A DNA stretch of 64,000 nucleotides from Paraburkholderia sp. UYCP14C (GTDB lineage: Bacteria > Pseudomonadota > Gammaproteobacteria > Burkholderiales > Burkholderiaceae): contig NZ_SELS01000037.1 in the NCBI RefSeq assembly GCF_004197395.1, forward strand, positions 20,291-84,290, in the 5' to 3' direction. The position numbers were made by a program, and so were the translations under genes. The notes under the pieces are model-generated. The model saw only the letters and a program-made list of their open reading frames with translations, had not been told where the DNA came from and ran no database searches. Every line of letters starts with the position of its first letter. Within the stretch, counting starts at the first letter, position 1. Positions 11,455 to 20,005 of this stretch are shown here, in pieces.

Positions 11455-12534
11455 TTACGCGAGCGCGCCGCCGAGCCCCTCGTCAACATCGACGAGCCTG
11501 CCGCAATCGCACGGATCGTAGCCGGCTAGCTGCTCGACGCGATGGTGAAACGCGCTGCCGCGCAACAGATCGATCACCGTCGCAAGCGGCGCCCGAGAGA
11601 GATGCGCGCGGTCGCACGCGAAGTAGTAGTCCTCGTCGACGATCGGAATGAAATCGAGACCGAAATGATGCGCGGCCGGCTCCACACCGAAGCCAATGTC
11701 CGCCATCCCGCTCGCGACGAACGCCGCGATCGCCGAGTGCGTCAGCTCGGTCGACGCATAGCCGTTGACGCGGTCCGGGTCCACGCCGACCTGTCGCAGC
11801 GCGAGATCGAGCAGCATCCGGGTACCCGAGCCCGGCTGGCGGTTGACGAAACGGATGTCGTCGCGTGCCAGATCGCCGAGTCCGCCGATCCGCTTCGGAT
11901 TGCCCTTGCCGATGAAGAGACCCTGCTTGCGCCGGGTCAGATGCACGAGCACATGGCGTTGCGGATCGAGCCAGCGCCGGTAGGTATCGGCGCATACCGC
12001 GCGAAACTCGCCGAGCGGCAGATGAAAACCCGCCAGATCGCACTCGCCGCGCGCGAGCGCGCTGACCGCGTCGGCGCTGTCGCGGTACTTGATCTCGACC
12101 AGCAGATCGTTGGCGACCAACGCCGTCACGAGCGCGGCCACCGCATAACCGTGCGACGCGTGGATGCGCACGTCATCGGCGGGGGGCGCGAGCCAGCGGT
12201 TCAGATCGCTCGCCACTTCGCTCGCGAGCGCCTGCAGATTGCCGTCGAGCCGCTCGCCGCAGAGCCGCTGCGCACGCAGCACCGCGTGCCCAAGTTCGGA
12301 CAGCACCGAGCCGCGGCCACGCTCTTTTGCGATCAGCGGACCACCGAGCCGCTCCTCGATGCTGCGCAGCAAACCCCATGCGTGCCGGTAGGACAAACCC
12401 TTAAGCGCCGCGGCCTGCGCAATGCTGCCAGATTCGTCGACGAGCGCGAGCAGCGGCACCACGTCCGACAGGCTGGCCTCGCGGCCATCGGCGCCCTTCA
12501 CCACCAGCTCGACCTGACATTCGATCCTGACCAT
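11455..12534 (-). CDS. ModE-like HTH plus periplasmic-binding-like regulator (FdsR-type)
   Basis: Probable transcription regulator of the divergent formate dehydrogenase operon. The 359 residues combine an N-terminal winged-helix domain like ModE/LysR (about 20-105, GSIAQAAALKGLSYRHAWGL) with a C-terminal substrate-binding-like domain of the PF12727 type (about 120-350; motifs ECDLAGFHLP, QPGSGTRMLLD). An equivalent gene beside fds in Cupriavidus is called fdsR. The ligand is unknown; formate, molybdate or the cofactor are possible by context. The start overlaps the palindrome CATATATG (12532-12539). Confidence 0.82.
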   Translation of the reverse strand: MVRIECQVELVVKGADGREASLSDVVPLLALVDESGSIAQAAALKGLSYRHAWGLLRSIEERLGGPLIAKERGRGSVLSELGHAVLRAQRLCGERLDGNLQALASEVASDLNRWLAPPADDVRIHASHGYAVAALVTALVANDLLVEIKYRDSADAVSALARGECDLAGFHLPLGEFRAVCADTYRRWLDPQRHVLVHLTRRKQGLFIGKGNPKRIGGLGDLARDDIRFVNRQPGSGTRMLLDLALRQVGVDPDRVNGYASTELTHSAIAAFVASGMADIGFGVEPAAHHFGLDFIPIVDEDYYFACDRAHLSRAPLATVIDLLRGSAFHHRVEQLAGYDPCDCGRLVDVDEGLGGALA

Positions 12535-12567
12535 ATATGTATTACTCTTTCCTATTGCATGCGCCCG

Positions 12568-12596
12568 TTGGCCCGCCTATCTTTCGGCTATACCAT
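12568..12596 (+). promoter_or_regulatory. Candidate fds operon promoter
   Basis: TTGGCC (12568-12573) and TACCAT (12591-12596) are spaced by 17 bp, each matching four of six consensus bases. The start would lie near 12603, just ahead of the palindrome at 12613. Confidence 0.35.
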
Positions 12597-12612
12597 ATCG
12601 AATAAGCGAAGC

Positions 12613-12626
12613 ATACGTGCACGTAT
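12613..12626. promoter_or_regulatory. Perfect 14-bp palindrome, candidate regulator operator
   Basis: ATACGTGCACGTAT is its own reverse complement and lies between the divergent regulator and fdsG, about 44 bp before the chosen fdsG start. Its position just after the predicted start of transcription suits an operator for the adjacent regulator; no binding evidence exists in the sequence itself. Confidence 0.45.
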
Positions 12627-12669
12627 TATGAATAACAAGAGCATATATCGCTTTGGAGGAGCCCCCACT

Positions 12670-13155
12670 TTGGACGATTCCCTCGCCACGGCGCCGGATC
12701 AGCTCGTGCAGCGTCACGCGCAGCCCGGCCGCTCGTTGATCACGATCCTGCACGCGATCCAGGATGAACTCGGTTATGTGCCGCCCGCGGCGGTCCAACC
12801 GCTCGCCCGCGCGCTGAACCTGTCGCGCGCGGAAGTGCACGGCGTCATCACTTACTACCATCACTTCCGCACCACGCCGGCCGCGCCCGTCACGGTGCAG
12901 CTATGCCGCGCCGAAGCGTGCCGCAGCATGGGCAGCGAGGCGCTCGCCAAGCACATCGAGGCGCACACCGGTTGCCGCTTCGACGCCGGTCACCATGACG
13001 GCGCGACGGTGGAGCTCGAATCGGTGTACTGCCTCGGCCAATGCGCGCTGTCGCCGGCGCTGATGCTCAACGGCACGCTGCACGCGCGCGTGTCGCCACA
13101 GAAATTCGACGCGCTGTTCGCCGCGGCCCAAAAATGCGTGGAGGTGCCGGCATGA
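12670..13155 (+). CDS. fdsG: NAD-dependent formate dehydrogenase gamma subunit
   Basis: NuoE-like [2Fe-2S] subunit of the soluble molybdenum formate dehydrogenase, passing electrons toward FMN/NAD in FdsB. The cluster ligands are visible as C79-x4-C84 (LCRAEACRS) and C121-x3-C125 (VYCLGQC). A TTG start at 12670 is preferred because GGAGGA (12655-12660) sits 9 nt ahead of it. An in-frame ATG at 12628 would add 14 residues but has no Shine-Dalgarno and abuts the palindrome. Length from TTG is 161 residues. The stop overlaps the fdsB ATG (ATGA). Confidence 0.9.
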   Translation: MDDSLATAPDQLVQRHAQPGRSLITILHAIQDELGYVPPAAVQPLARALNLSRAEVHGVITYYHHFRTTPAAPVTVQLCRAEACRSMGSEALAKHIEAHTGCRFDAGHHDGATVELESVYCLGQCALSPALMLNGTLHARVSPQKFDALFAAAQKCVEVPA

Positions 13156-14726
13156 CGCGCATCTATGTTCCGCGAGATTCGTCGGCGCTCGCGCTCGGCG
13201 CCGATGCGCTGGCTGAAGCCATCACCAGCGAAGCCGCGCGCCGCAGCATTGCGATCGAACTGATCCGCAACGGCTCGCGCGGGTTGCTGTATCTCGAACC
13301 ACTCGTCGAAGTCGCGACACCTGAGGGCCGCATCGGCTATGCAAACGTTGAAGCGGCAGACGTCGCCGGGTTGTTCGACGCGGGCTTCGTCGACGGCGGC
13401 GAGCATGCGCGGCGCGTCGGTCTGGTCGACGAGATTCCGTATCTGAAGAAGCAGCAGCGCCTGACCTTCGCGCGGATCGGCATCACCGACCCGCTGTCCA
13501 TCGACGATTACGTCGCGCACGGCGGCCTCGAAGGCCTGCGAAACGCGCTCAAAGCCGACGGCGACAGCGCCTGCGAAGCGTTGATCGAATCCGGCCTGCG
13601 TGGCCGCGGCGGCGCGGCCTTCCCGGCCGGCATCAAGTGGCGCACGGTACGTGGCGCGAAGGCCGCGCAGAAGTACGTCGTCTGCAATGCCGACGAAGGC
13701 GATTCGGGCACCTTCTCCGATCGTCTCGTGATGGAAAGCGATCCGTACATGCTGATCGAAGGCATGATCATCGCGGGCGTCGTGACCGGCGCGACTGTCG
13801 GCTACATCTATGTGCGCAGCGAATACCCGCACTCGATCGCCACGCTCGAAGCGGCCATCGCCCGTGCGCGCCGGGCTGGCTGGCTCGGCGACGACGTGCT
13901 CTCGAGTGGGCAGCGCTTCGAGCTGTTCGTCGCCAAAGGCGCGGGCTCGTATGTGTGCGGCGAGGAAACCGCGATGCTCGAATCGCTCGAAGGCAAGCGC
14001 GGCATCGTTCGCGCGAAGCCGCCGGTGCCCGCGCTCGTGGGCCTCTACGGCCAGCCCACCGTGATCAACAATGCGATCACGCTCGCCACGGTGCCGATCA
14101 TCTTCGCGCGCGGCGCGGCGTTCTATAAGGACTTCGGCATGGGCCGCTCGCGCGGCACGCTGCCGTTCCAGCTGGCTGGCAACATCAAGCGAGGCGGCCT
14201 CGTCGAACTCGCGTTCGGCGTGACCTTGCGCGAACTGCTCGACGACTTCGGCGGCGGCACCGCGAGCGGCCGGCCGGCGCGCGCGGTGCAGGTCGGCGGT
14301 CCGCTCGGCACGTATCTGCCGGAAAGCCAGTGGGACATCCCGATGGACTACGAAGCGTATGCGGCAGTCGGCGCGGTGATCGGCCACGGCGGTCTGGTCG
14401 TGCATGACGACACGTCGAACCTTGCCGAGCTCGCGCAATACGCGATGCACTTCTGCGCGCTCGAATCGTGCGGCAAATGCACACCGTGCCGGATCGGCTC
14501 GACGCGCGGCGTCGAGGTGATCGCGCGGATTCGTGACGGCGACACGTCGACGCGTCAGGTGCAATTGCTGCGCGATCTGTGCGACACGATGGTGTCCGGC
14601 TCGCTGTGTGCGATGGGCGGCATGACGCCGTTCCCGGTGCTGTCCGCGCTCGATCATTTCCCTGAAGACTTCGGTCTCGCCGCCGATCCCACTGCCGACC
14701 ACGCTACCAAAGCGGCCGCGGCCTGA
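13152..14726 (+). CDS. fdsB: NAD-dependent formate dehydrogenase beta subunit
   Basis: NuoF-like subunit that holds FMN and a [4Fe-4S] cluster and reduces NAD+. The 524 residues begin with a thioredoxin-like region (about 1-90), followed by the NuoF core with the NAD/FMN loops LRGRGGAAFPAGIKW and NADEGDSGTFSDR, and the cluster motif ESCGKCTPCRIG with a further cysteine in SGSLCAMGG near the C-terminus. The ATG overlaps the fdsG stop, showing translational coupling. fdsA starts 15 bp downstream. Confidence 0.95.
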   Translation: MTRIYVPRDSSALALGADALAEAITSEAARRSIAIELIRNGSRGLLYLEPLVEVATPEGRIGYANVEAADVAGLFDAGFVDGGEHARRVGLVDEIPYLKKQQRLTFARIGITDPLSIDDYVAHGGLEGLRNALKADGDSACEALIESGLRGRGGAAFPAGIKWRTVRGAKAAQKYVVCNADEGDSGTFSDRLVMESDPYMLIEGMIIAGVVTGATVGYIYVRSEYPHSIATLEAAIARARRAGWLGDDVLSSGQRFELFVAKGAGSYVCGEETAMLESLEGKRGIVRAKPPVPALVGLYGQPTVINNAITLATVPIIFARGAAFYKDFGMGRSRGTLPFQLAGNIKRGGLVELAFGVTLRELLDDFGGGTASGRPARAVQVGGPLGTYLPESQWDIPMDYEAYAAVGAVIGHGGLVVHDDTSNLAELAQYAMHFCALESCGKCTPCRIGSTRGVEVIARIRDGDTSTRQVQLLRDLCDTMVSGSLCAMGGMTPFPVLSALDHFPEDFGLAADPTADHATKAAAA

Positions 14727-14741
14727 CTCCAGGAGTTCACC

Positions 14742-17723
14742 ATGTCCGACCAGTTCAACTCCCCCGCCGGCCCGAAGGAAGTCCCCCAAGGGGGCGGCTG
14801 CGGCTCAGGCAACTGCGCGTGCAAGTCGCAAGCGCTGGCACGCGCCGCCAACCCTTATACCGACGAAACCGACTACGGCACCCCAGCCCGCCACTCGGAC
14901 GTCGACGTGACGCTCGAAATCGACGGCCAGGCGGTCACCGTACCGGCCGGCACATCGGTGATGCGCGCGGCGGCCGAAGCCGGCGTCAATGTGCCGAAGC
15001 TGTGCGCGACCGATTCGCTCGAGCCGTTCGGCTCGTGCCGTCTGTGTCTCGTCGAAATCGAAGGACGGCGCGGCTATCCGGCCTCGTGCACGACGCCGGT
15101 CGAAGCCGGCATGAAGGTGCGCACGCAGACCGACCGTCTGCAGTCGCTGCGTCGCAACGTGATGGAGCTGTACATCTCCGATCACCCGCTCGATTGCCTG
15201 ACCTGCCCCGCCAACGGCGACTGCGAACTGCAGGACATGGCGGGCGTGACCGGCCTGCGCGAAGTGCGCTACGGCTTCGACGGCGCGAATCATCTGAAGG
15301 ACAGGAAGGACGCATCGAATCCGTACTTCACGTACGATCCGTCGAAGTGCATCGTCTGCAATCGCTGCGTGCGCGCGTGCGAGGAAACCCAGGGCACGTT
15401 CGCGCTGACGATCACCGGTCGCGGCTTCGAATCGCGCGTCGCGGCGAGCGAGAACCAGCCGTTCATGGAATCGGAGTGCGTGTCGTGCGGCGCGTGCGTG
15501 GCCGCGTGCCCGACCGCGACCCTGCAGGAAAAGACCGTCGTGATGCTCGGCCAGCCCGAGCACTCGGTCGTCACCACCTGTGCGTATTGCGGTGTCGGCT
15601 GTTCGTTCAAGGCCGAGATGAAGGGCAACCAGGTCGTGCGGATGGTGCCGCACAAGAACGGCCAGGCCAACGAAGGCCATGCGTGCGTGAAGGGCCGCTT
15701 CGCATGGGGCTACGCGACGCACAAGGACCGCATCAAAAAACCGATGATCCGCGCGAAGATCACCGACCCGTGGCGCGAAGTCAGCTGGGACGAAGCGATC
15801 TCGTATGCGGCGTCGGAATTCCGCCGCATCCAGGCGAAGCATGGGCGCGATTCGATCGGCGGCATCACGTCGTCGCGCTGCACGAACGAAGAGACTTACC
15901 TCGTGCAGAAGCTCGTGCGCGCCGCGTTCGGCAACAACAACGTCGACACCTGCGCGCGCGTCTGCCATTCGCCGACCGGCTACGGTCTGAAAACGACGAT
16001 CGGCGAATCGGCGGGCACCCAGACGTTCGCGTCGGTCGACAAAGCCGACGTCATCATGGTGATCGGCGCGAATCCGACCGATGGCCACCCGGTGTTCGCC
16101 TCGCGTCTGAAGCGCCGCGTGCGCGAGGGTGCGAAGCTGATCGTCGTCGATCCGCGCCGCATCGATATCGTCGATACGCCGCACGTGAAGGCGTCGCATC
16201 ATCTGCAATTGCGGCCCGGCACCAACGTTGCGATCGTCAATGCGCTCGCGCATGTGATCGTCACCGAAGGCCTGCTCGACGAAGCGTTCGTCGCCGAGCG
16301 CTGCGAGACCCGCGCGTTCGAACAGTGGCGCGATTTCGTCGCGCTGCCGGAAAACTCGCCGGAAGCGACCGAAGCGGCGACCGGCGTGCCCGCGCAACAG
16401 GTGCGCGAAGCCGCGCGCATGTACGCGACCGGCGGCAACTCCGCCATTTACTATGGCCTCGGCGTCACGGAACACTCGCAAGGCTCGACGATGGTGATCG
16501 GCATCGCGAACCTCGCGATGGCGACCGGCAACATCGGCCGCGAAGGTGTCGGCGTGAATCCGCTGCGCGGCCAGAACAACGTGCAGGGTTCGTGCGATAT
16601 GGGCTCGTTCCCGCACGAGCTGCCGGGCTATCGGCACATCGGCGATCCGCTCGTGCGCACGCAGTTCGAAAACGCCTGGAACGTCACGCTGCAACCGGAA
16701 CCGGGCCTGCGCATTCCGAACATGTTCGACGCCGCGCTGCACGGCAGCTTCAAGGGCCTGTACTGCCAGGGCGAGGACATCGTGCAGTCGGACCCGAACA
16801 CGCATCATGTGGCGGCGGCGCTGTCGTCGATGGAATGCATCGTCGTGCAGGACATCTTCCTGAACGAGACCGCCAAGTATGCGCACGTGCTGCTGCCCGG
16901 CTCGTCGTTCCTCGAAAAGGACGGCACCTTCACCAATGCCGAGCGCCGCATCTCGCGCGTGCGCAAGGTGATGCCGCCGCTCGGCGGTTACGCGGACTGG
17001 GAAGTCACGCAGTTGCTGTCGCGCGCGCTCGGCTACGAGATGAACTACACGCATCCGTCCGAGATCATGGACGAGATCGCCCGGCTCACGCCGACTTTCC
17101 ACGGCGTATCGTTCCAGAAGATCGACGAGCTGGGCAGCATCCAGTGGCCCTGCAACGAGGACGCGCCCGACGGCACGCCGACGATGCACGTCGGTACCTT
17201 CGTGCGCGGCAAGGGCAGGTTCGTGATCACGAAGTTCATCGCCTCGCCGGAGAAGGTCACGCGCAAGTATCCGCTGCTGCTGACGACCGGCCGCATCCTG
17301 TCGCAGTACAACGTGGGCGCACAGACGCGCCGCACCGAAAACTCGCGCTGGCATGACGAAGACCGGCTGGAACTGCATCCGCACGATGCCGAGGAACGCG
17401 GCATCAAAACCGGCGACTGGGTCGGCATCGAATCGCGCGCGGGGCAGACCGTGTTGCGCGCGAAGGTGACGGAGCGGATGCAGCCGGGCGTCGTCTATAC
17501 GACGTTCCACTTCCCCGAATCGGGCGCGAACGTGATCACGACCGACAGCTCCGACTGGGCGACCAACTGCCCGGAATACAAGGTGACCGCGGTGCAGGTG
17601 ATGCCGGTCGAGCAACCGTCGCAATGGCAGAAGGACTATTTGCGCTTCAATAGCGAACAGCTCGAACTGCTGAAGCGGCGCGAGCAGGCCAACGCGGCCG
17701 CGGCCGTCACTGCGGGCAAGTGA
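14742..17723 (+). CDS. fdsA: NAD-dependent formate dehydrogenase alpha (molybdenum) subunit
   Basis: Catalytic subunit oxidising formate to CO2 at a bis-MGD molybdenum site. The 993 residues show an unusual N-terminal Cys-rich stretch (C20, C25, C27), a plant-type [2Fe-2S] domain (about 55-130), a NuoG-like histidine/cysteine cluster region, two [4Fe-4S] ferredoxin motifs (KCIVCNRCVRAC and ECVSCGACVAAC, about 200-265), the CAYCGVGC cluster of the catalytic domain, the active-site region DTCARVCHSPTG, and the C-terminal molybdopterin dinucleotide-binding domain. AGGAG precedes the ATG. Maturation normally needs an FdhD/FdsC sulfurtransferase, which is not encoded next to it here. Confidence 0.96.
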   Translation: MSDQFNSPAGPKEVPQGGGCGSGNCACKSQALARAANPYTDETDYGTPARHSDVDVTLEIDGQAVTVPAGTSVMRAAAEAGVNVPKLCATDSLEPFGSCRLCLVEIEGRRGYPASCTTPVEAGMKVRTQTDRLQSLRRNVMELYISDHPLDCLTCPANGDCELQDMAGVTGLREVRYGFDGANHLKDRKDASNPYFTYDPSKCIVCNRCVRACEETQGTFALTITGRGFESRVAASENQPFMESECVSCGACVAACPTATLQEKTVVMLGQPEHSVVTTCAYCGVGCSFKAEMKGNQVVRMVPHKNGQANEGHACVKGRFAWGYATHKDRIKKPMIRAKITDPWREVSWDEAISYAASEFRRIQAKHGRDSIGGITSSRCTNEETYLVQKLVRAAFGNNNVDTCARVCHSPTGYGLKTTIGESAGTQTFASVDKADVIMVIGANPTDGHPVFASRLKRRVREGAKLIVVDPRRIDIVDTPHVKASHHLQLRPGTNVAIVNALAHVIVTEGLLDEAFVAERCETRAFEQWRDFVALPENSPEATEAATGVPAQQVREAARMYATGGNSAIYYGLGVTEHSQGSTMVIGIANLAMATGNIGREGVGVNPLRGQNNVQGSCDMGSFPHELPGYRHIGDPLVRTQFENAWNVTLQPEPGLRIPNMFDAALHGSFKGLYCQGEDIVQSDPNTHHVAAALSSMECIVVQDIFLNETAKYAHVLLPGSSFLEKDGTFTNAERRISRVRKVMPPLGGYADWEVTQLLSRALGYEMNYTHPSEIMDEIARLTPTFHGVSFQKIDELGSIQWPCNEDAPDGTPTMHVGTFVRGKGRFVITKFIASPEKVTRKYPLLLTTGRILSQYNVGAQTRRTENSRWHDEDRLELHPHDAEERGIKTGDWVGIESRAGQTVLRAKVTERMQPGVVYTTFHFPESGANVITTDSSDWATNCPEYKVTAVQVMPVEQPSQWQKDYLRFNSEQLELLKRREQANAAAAVTAGK

Positions 17724-17731
17724 GGCGAGCG

Positions 17732-17983
17732 ATGGACAATCGGAATCTGATCGACATGGCCAACCGGATCGGCGACTTCTTCGAGTCGATGCCCGACCAC
17801 GAAGAAGCGCTGAGCGGCGTCGCCGAACACATCCGCCGCTTCTGGGAGCCCCGCATGCGGCGCGCGCTGCTCGCGACGCTCGACGAAGCGCCGGACACGT
17901 ACGACATCACGCTATCGGACTTCACGCGCGAGGCGATCGTCAGGTATCGCGAGAAGTTGACGCCGGCGCAGGCGGCGGCTTAG
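17732..17983 (+). CDS. fdsD: Formate dehydrogenase delta subunit
   Basis: Small 83-residue FdsD family protein found at the end of fds operons and needed for active enzyme. It shows the family pattern LIDMANRIGDFFESMPDHEE near the N-terminus and HIRRFWEPRMR near residues 36-46. The ATG at 17732 lies 8 bp after the fdsA stop; an in-frame GTG at 17720 overlaps that stop and is less likely. It directly follows fdsA, whereas the C. necator order is G-B-A-C-D. Confidence 0.9.
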   Translation: MDNRNLIDMANRIGDFFESMPDHEEALSGVAEHIRRFWEPRMRRALLATLDEAPDTYDITLSDFTREAIVRYREKLTPAQAAA

Positions 17984-18075
17984 GGTCAGGCTTAGGCCGT
18001 ACGCTCCATCACCGAAGCGCGGCGGCGAGATCCGCCGTCGCGCTCTCGCCCATGCCAGGCAACAGGCGACCCTGA

Positions 18076-19797
18076 TCACAACGACGTCGCCTGCTCCGGT
18101 ATCTCTCCGCCCACCGCAAACCACGCCTCGCAGTGCCGCACGAGCCCGTGCAGGTCCGAGCCGGTGCGTCCGCGCGCGCTGATATAGCCGTCGGGCCGCA
18201 CCAGATAGAACGACGGCCGCGTGCGTCCATACGATTCGGACAACGCCGGGCCGCCATCACCGCTCGTATCGGTGACGCGCCAGATCCGCACCGCGTTCGG
18301 CAGCAGCCGCTCGACCTCGGCGGCGAGCTTTTCCAGCTCCGGATCTGGCGGCGCCGCATGTTTGGCGGCCGGATCGAGCGGCGTGCCGTCGACGGGCAGC
18401 GGCGGCACCAGCAGAAACAGCGAAAAGAACGCCGGATCGTGCAGATCGAAAATGCAGCCGACGCCCGGCGCCCGCCCGAGCGGGCCGTCGACGACATGCA
18501 CGAGCGCATCCGGCGCGCGCTCGCCCGCGCGCGGGCCGCCGTCGAGCACGCGTTCGAGCGTGAGCGGGCTGCGCCGGTACTGGATCGACAGCTCGCTGAT
18601 CGTCGCGCGCGCGGCGTCGCGCAACGGACCGAGGGCGGCCAGCACCGGCATCACGCGCTCGCGCAGCAGCTTCAGCGGACCGTGATCGGCCTCGGCGATC
18701 TGCGTGATGAAACCGGTCTGCCGCAGCACGTCGCGCTCGATCGGATGCCGTTCGGCGTGGTACGTGTCGAGCAGGCGGTCCGGCGCCGCGCCGCCGATCA
18801 CGCGCGCGAGCTTCCAGCCCAGATTGAGCGCTTCCTGGATGCCGGTGTTCATGCCCTGCGCAGCTGCGGGGCTGTGCACGTGCGCGGCATCGCCGGCGAG
18901 GAAGATACGGCCCACGCGCAGCCGATCGACCATCCGGCTGTTCACATGGAAATAGGCCGACCACGCGAGATCCGACACGTCGACCCGCTCGCGCACGCGT
19001 CGCGCGATCAGCGCCTTGCATTGTTCGAGCGACGGCGCCGGGTCCAGCGGCGGCTCGCCGGGCACCGCGGGGGTCGGTGGCACGGCGCTGCCGGCCAGCG
19101 CGACCGCGTGATCGGCGATCAGACGATGGCGGCCGTGGCCCATCGGAAACAGCGCGACCAGACCGTCTCCCGACGCGAAGATATGGAACTCGTCTTCGGG
19201 CCAGTCGGTTTCCGCGTGCAGGTCGGCGAGCAGGAAGGTCTGGTCGAAGGTCTTGCCCTCGAAGTTCAGGCCGAGGCGATGGCGAATCGAGCTATGCGCA
19301 CCGTCGGCCGCGATCATATATGACGGACGCATCGCTTCCGTGCGGCCGTCCGCGCGGCGCAAGGTCGCCTGAATGCTCGCGGAGCCTTGCATGAACGCCA
19401 TCAGTTCGACGCCGCGCTCGACCTTCACGCCGAGCGACGCCAGATGCTCGGTGAGCAGCCGCTCGGTCACGGACTGATCGAGAAACAGCAGATAGGGATA
19501 GCGCGTGTGCAGCGGGTCGAAATCGAGCTGCGCCAGCCGCATGCCGTTCGAAAACAGGTTCGCCACGCGCGCGCGATGGCCGAGTTCGAGAAACGGCTCG
19601 ATCAGCCGATGCTGCTCCAGCAGCTCGAGCGTGCGCGCCTGAATGCCGATCGCGCGCGAGTACGGATTCGGCTGCGGCGCCTTGTCGATCAGACGCACGG
19701 GGATATGCGCACGCGCGAGACTCATCGCTGCGGCAAGTCCGGTGGGACCGGCCCCGACGATCAGCACCGGCGACGCGTCGTAGGCGGCAGCGTCCAT
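18076..19797 (-). CDS. FAD-dependent aromatic monooxygenase (PheA/TfdB type)
   Basis: Class A flavoprotein hydroxylase predicted to hydroxylate an aromatic substrate using NAD(P)H and O2. The 573 residues start with the FAD-binding VLIVGAGPTGLAAAMSLA (about 8-25), have the RPSYMIAADGAHSSIRHRLG motif (about 165-185) and the second FAD motif RIFLAGDAAHVHSPAAAQG (about 298-316). The C-terminal third resembles the thioredoxin-like domain of phenol hydroxylases (about 420-570). The ATG at 19797 has GGAG 6 nt upstream; a longer TTG-started frame is unnecessary. No neighbour reveals the substrate. Confidence 0.82.
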   Translation of the reverse strand: MDAAAYDASPVLIVGAGPTGLAAAMSLARAHIPVRLIDKAPQPNPYSRAIGIQARTLELLEQHRLIEPFLELGHRARVANLFSNGMRLAQLDFDPLHTRYPYLLFLDQSVTERLLTEHLASLGVKVERGVELMAFMQGSASIQATLRRADGRTEAMRPSYMIAADGAHSSIRHRLGLNFEGKTFDQTFLLADLHAETDWPEDEFHIFASGDGLVALFPMGHGRHRLIADHAVALAGSAVPPTPAVPGEPPLDPAPSLEQCKALIARRVRERVDVSDLAWSAYFHVNSRMVDRLRVGRIFLAGDAAHVHSPAAAQGMNTGIQEALNLGWKLARVIGGAAPDRLLDTYHAERHPIERDVLRQTGFITQIAEADHGPLKLLRERVMPVLAALGPLRDAARATISELSIQYRRSPLTLERVLDGGPRAGERAPDALVHVVDGPLGRAPGVGCIFDLHDPAFFSLFLLVPPLPVDGTPLDPAAKHAAPPDPELEKLAAEVERLLPNAVRIWRVTDTSGDGGPALSESYGRTRPSFYLVRPDGYISARGRTGSDLHGLVRHCEAWFAVGGEIPEQATSL

Positions 19798-20005
19798 GCG
19801 GAACTCCGGAGGCAACAATGCGTTCTAGTGTACGCCGCCGCTCTTGCGCACACGGGTGCGCTGCATCAATCGCGTCGCCGGACACCTCGCGCGGGCGCTC
19901 CGCCGGTCGCCCGCGATACGCTCCTGATCCGCCCAAATCCGGGCCCTTCGCGCAAGTATGGGAAAATGCGGCCTCAGTCTGATTGATCCGAATGCCCTCC
20001 CCGTC

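Noticed and set aside
11542-12669. Extending fdsG upstream for over 370 codons
   Set aside because: The extension is antisense to the regulator gene and lacks FdsG family sequence; the gene starts near 12628-12670.
12990-17624. Very long open frames on the minus strand opposite fdsG-fdsB-fdsA (599 and 939 codons)
   Set aside because: They mirror the real genes in a high-GC region where the antisense frame rarely meets stop codons; their translations are Arg/His/Ala-rich with no domain pattern.
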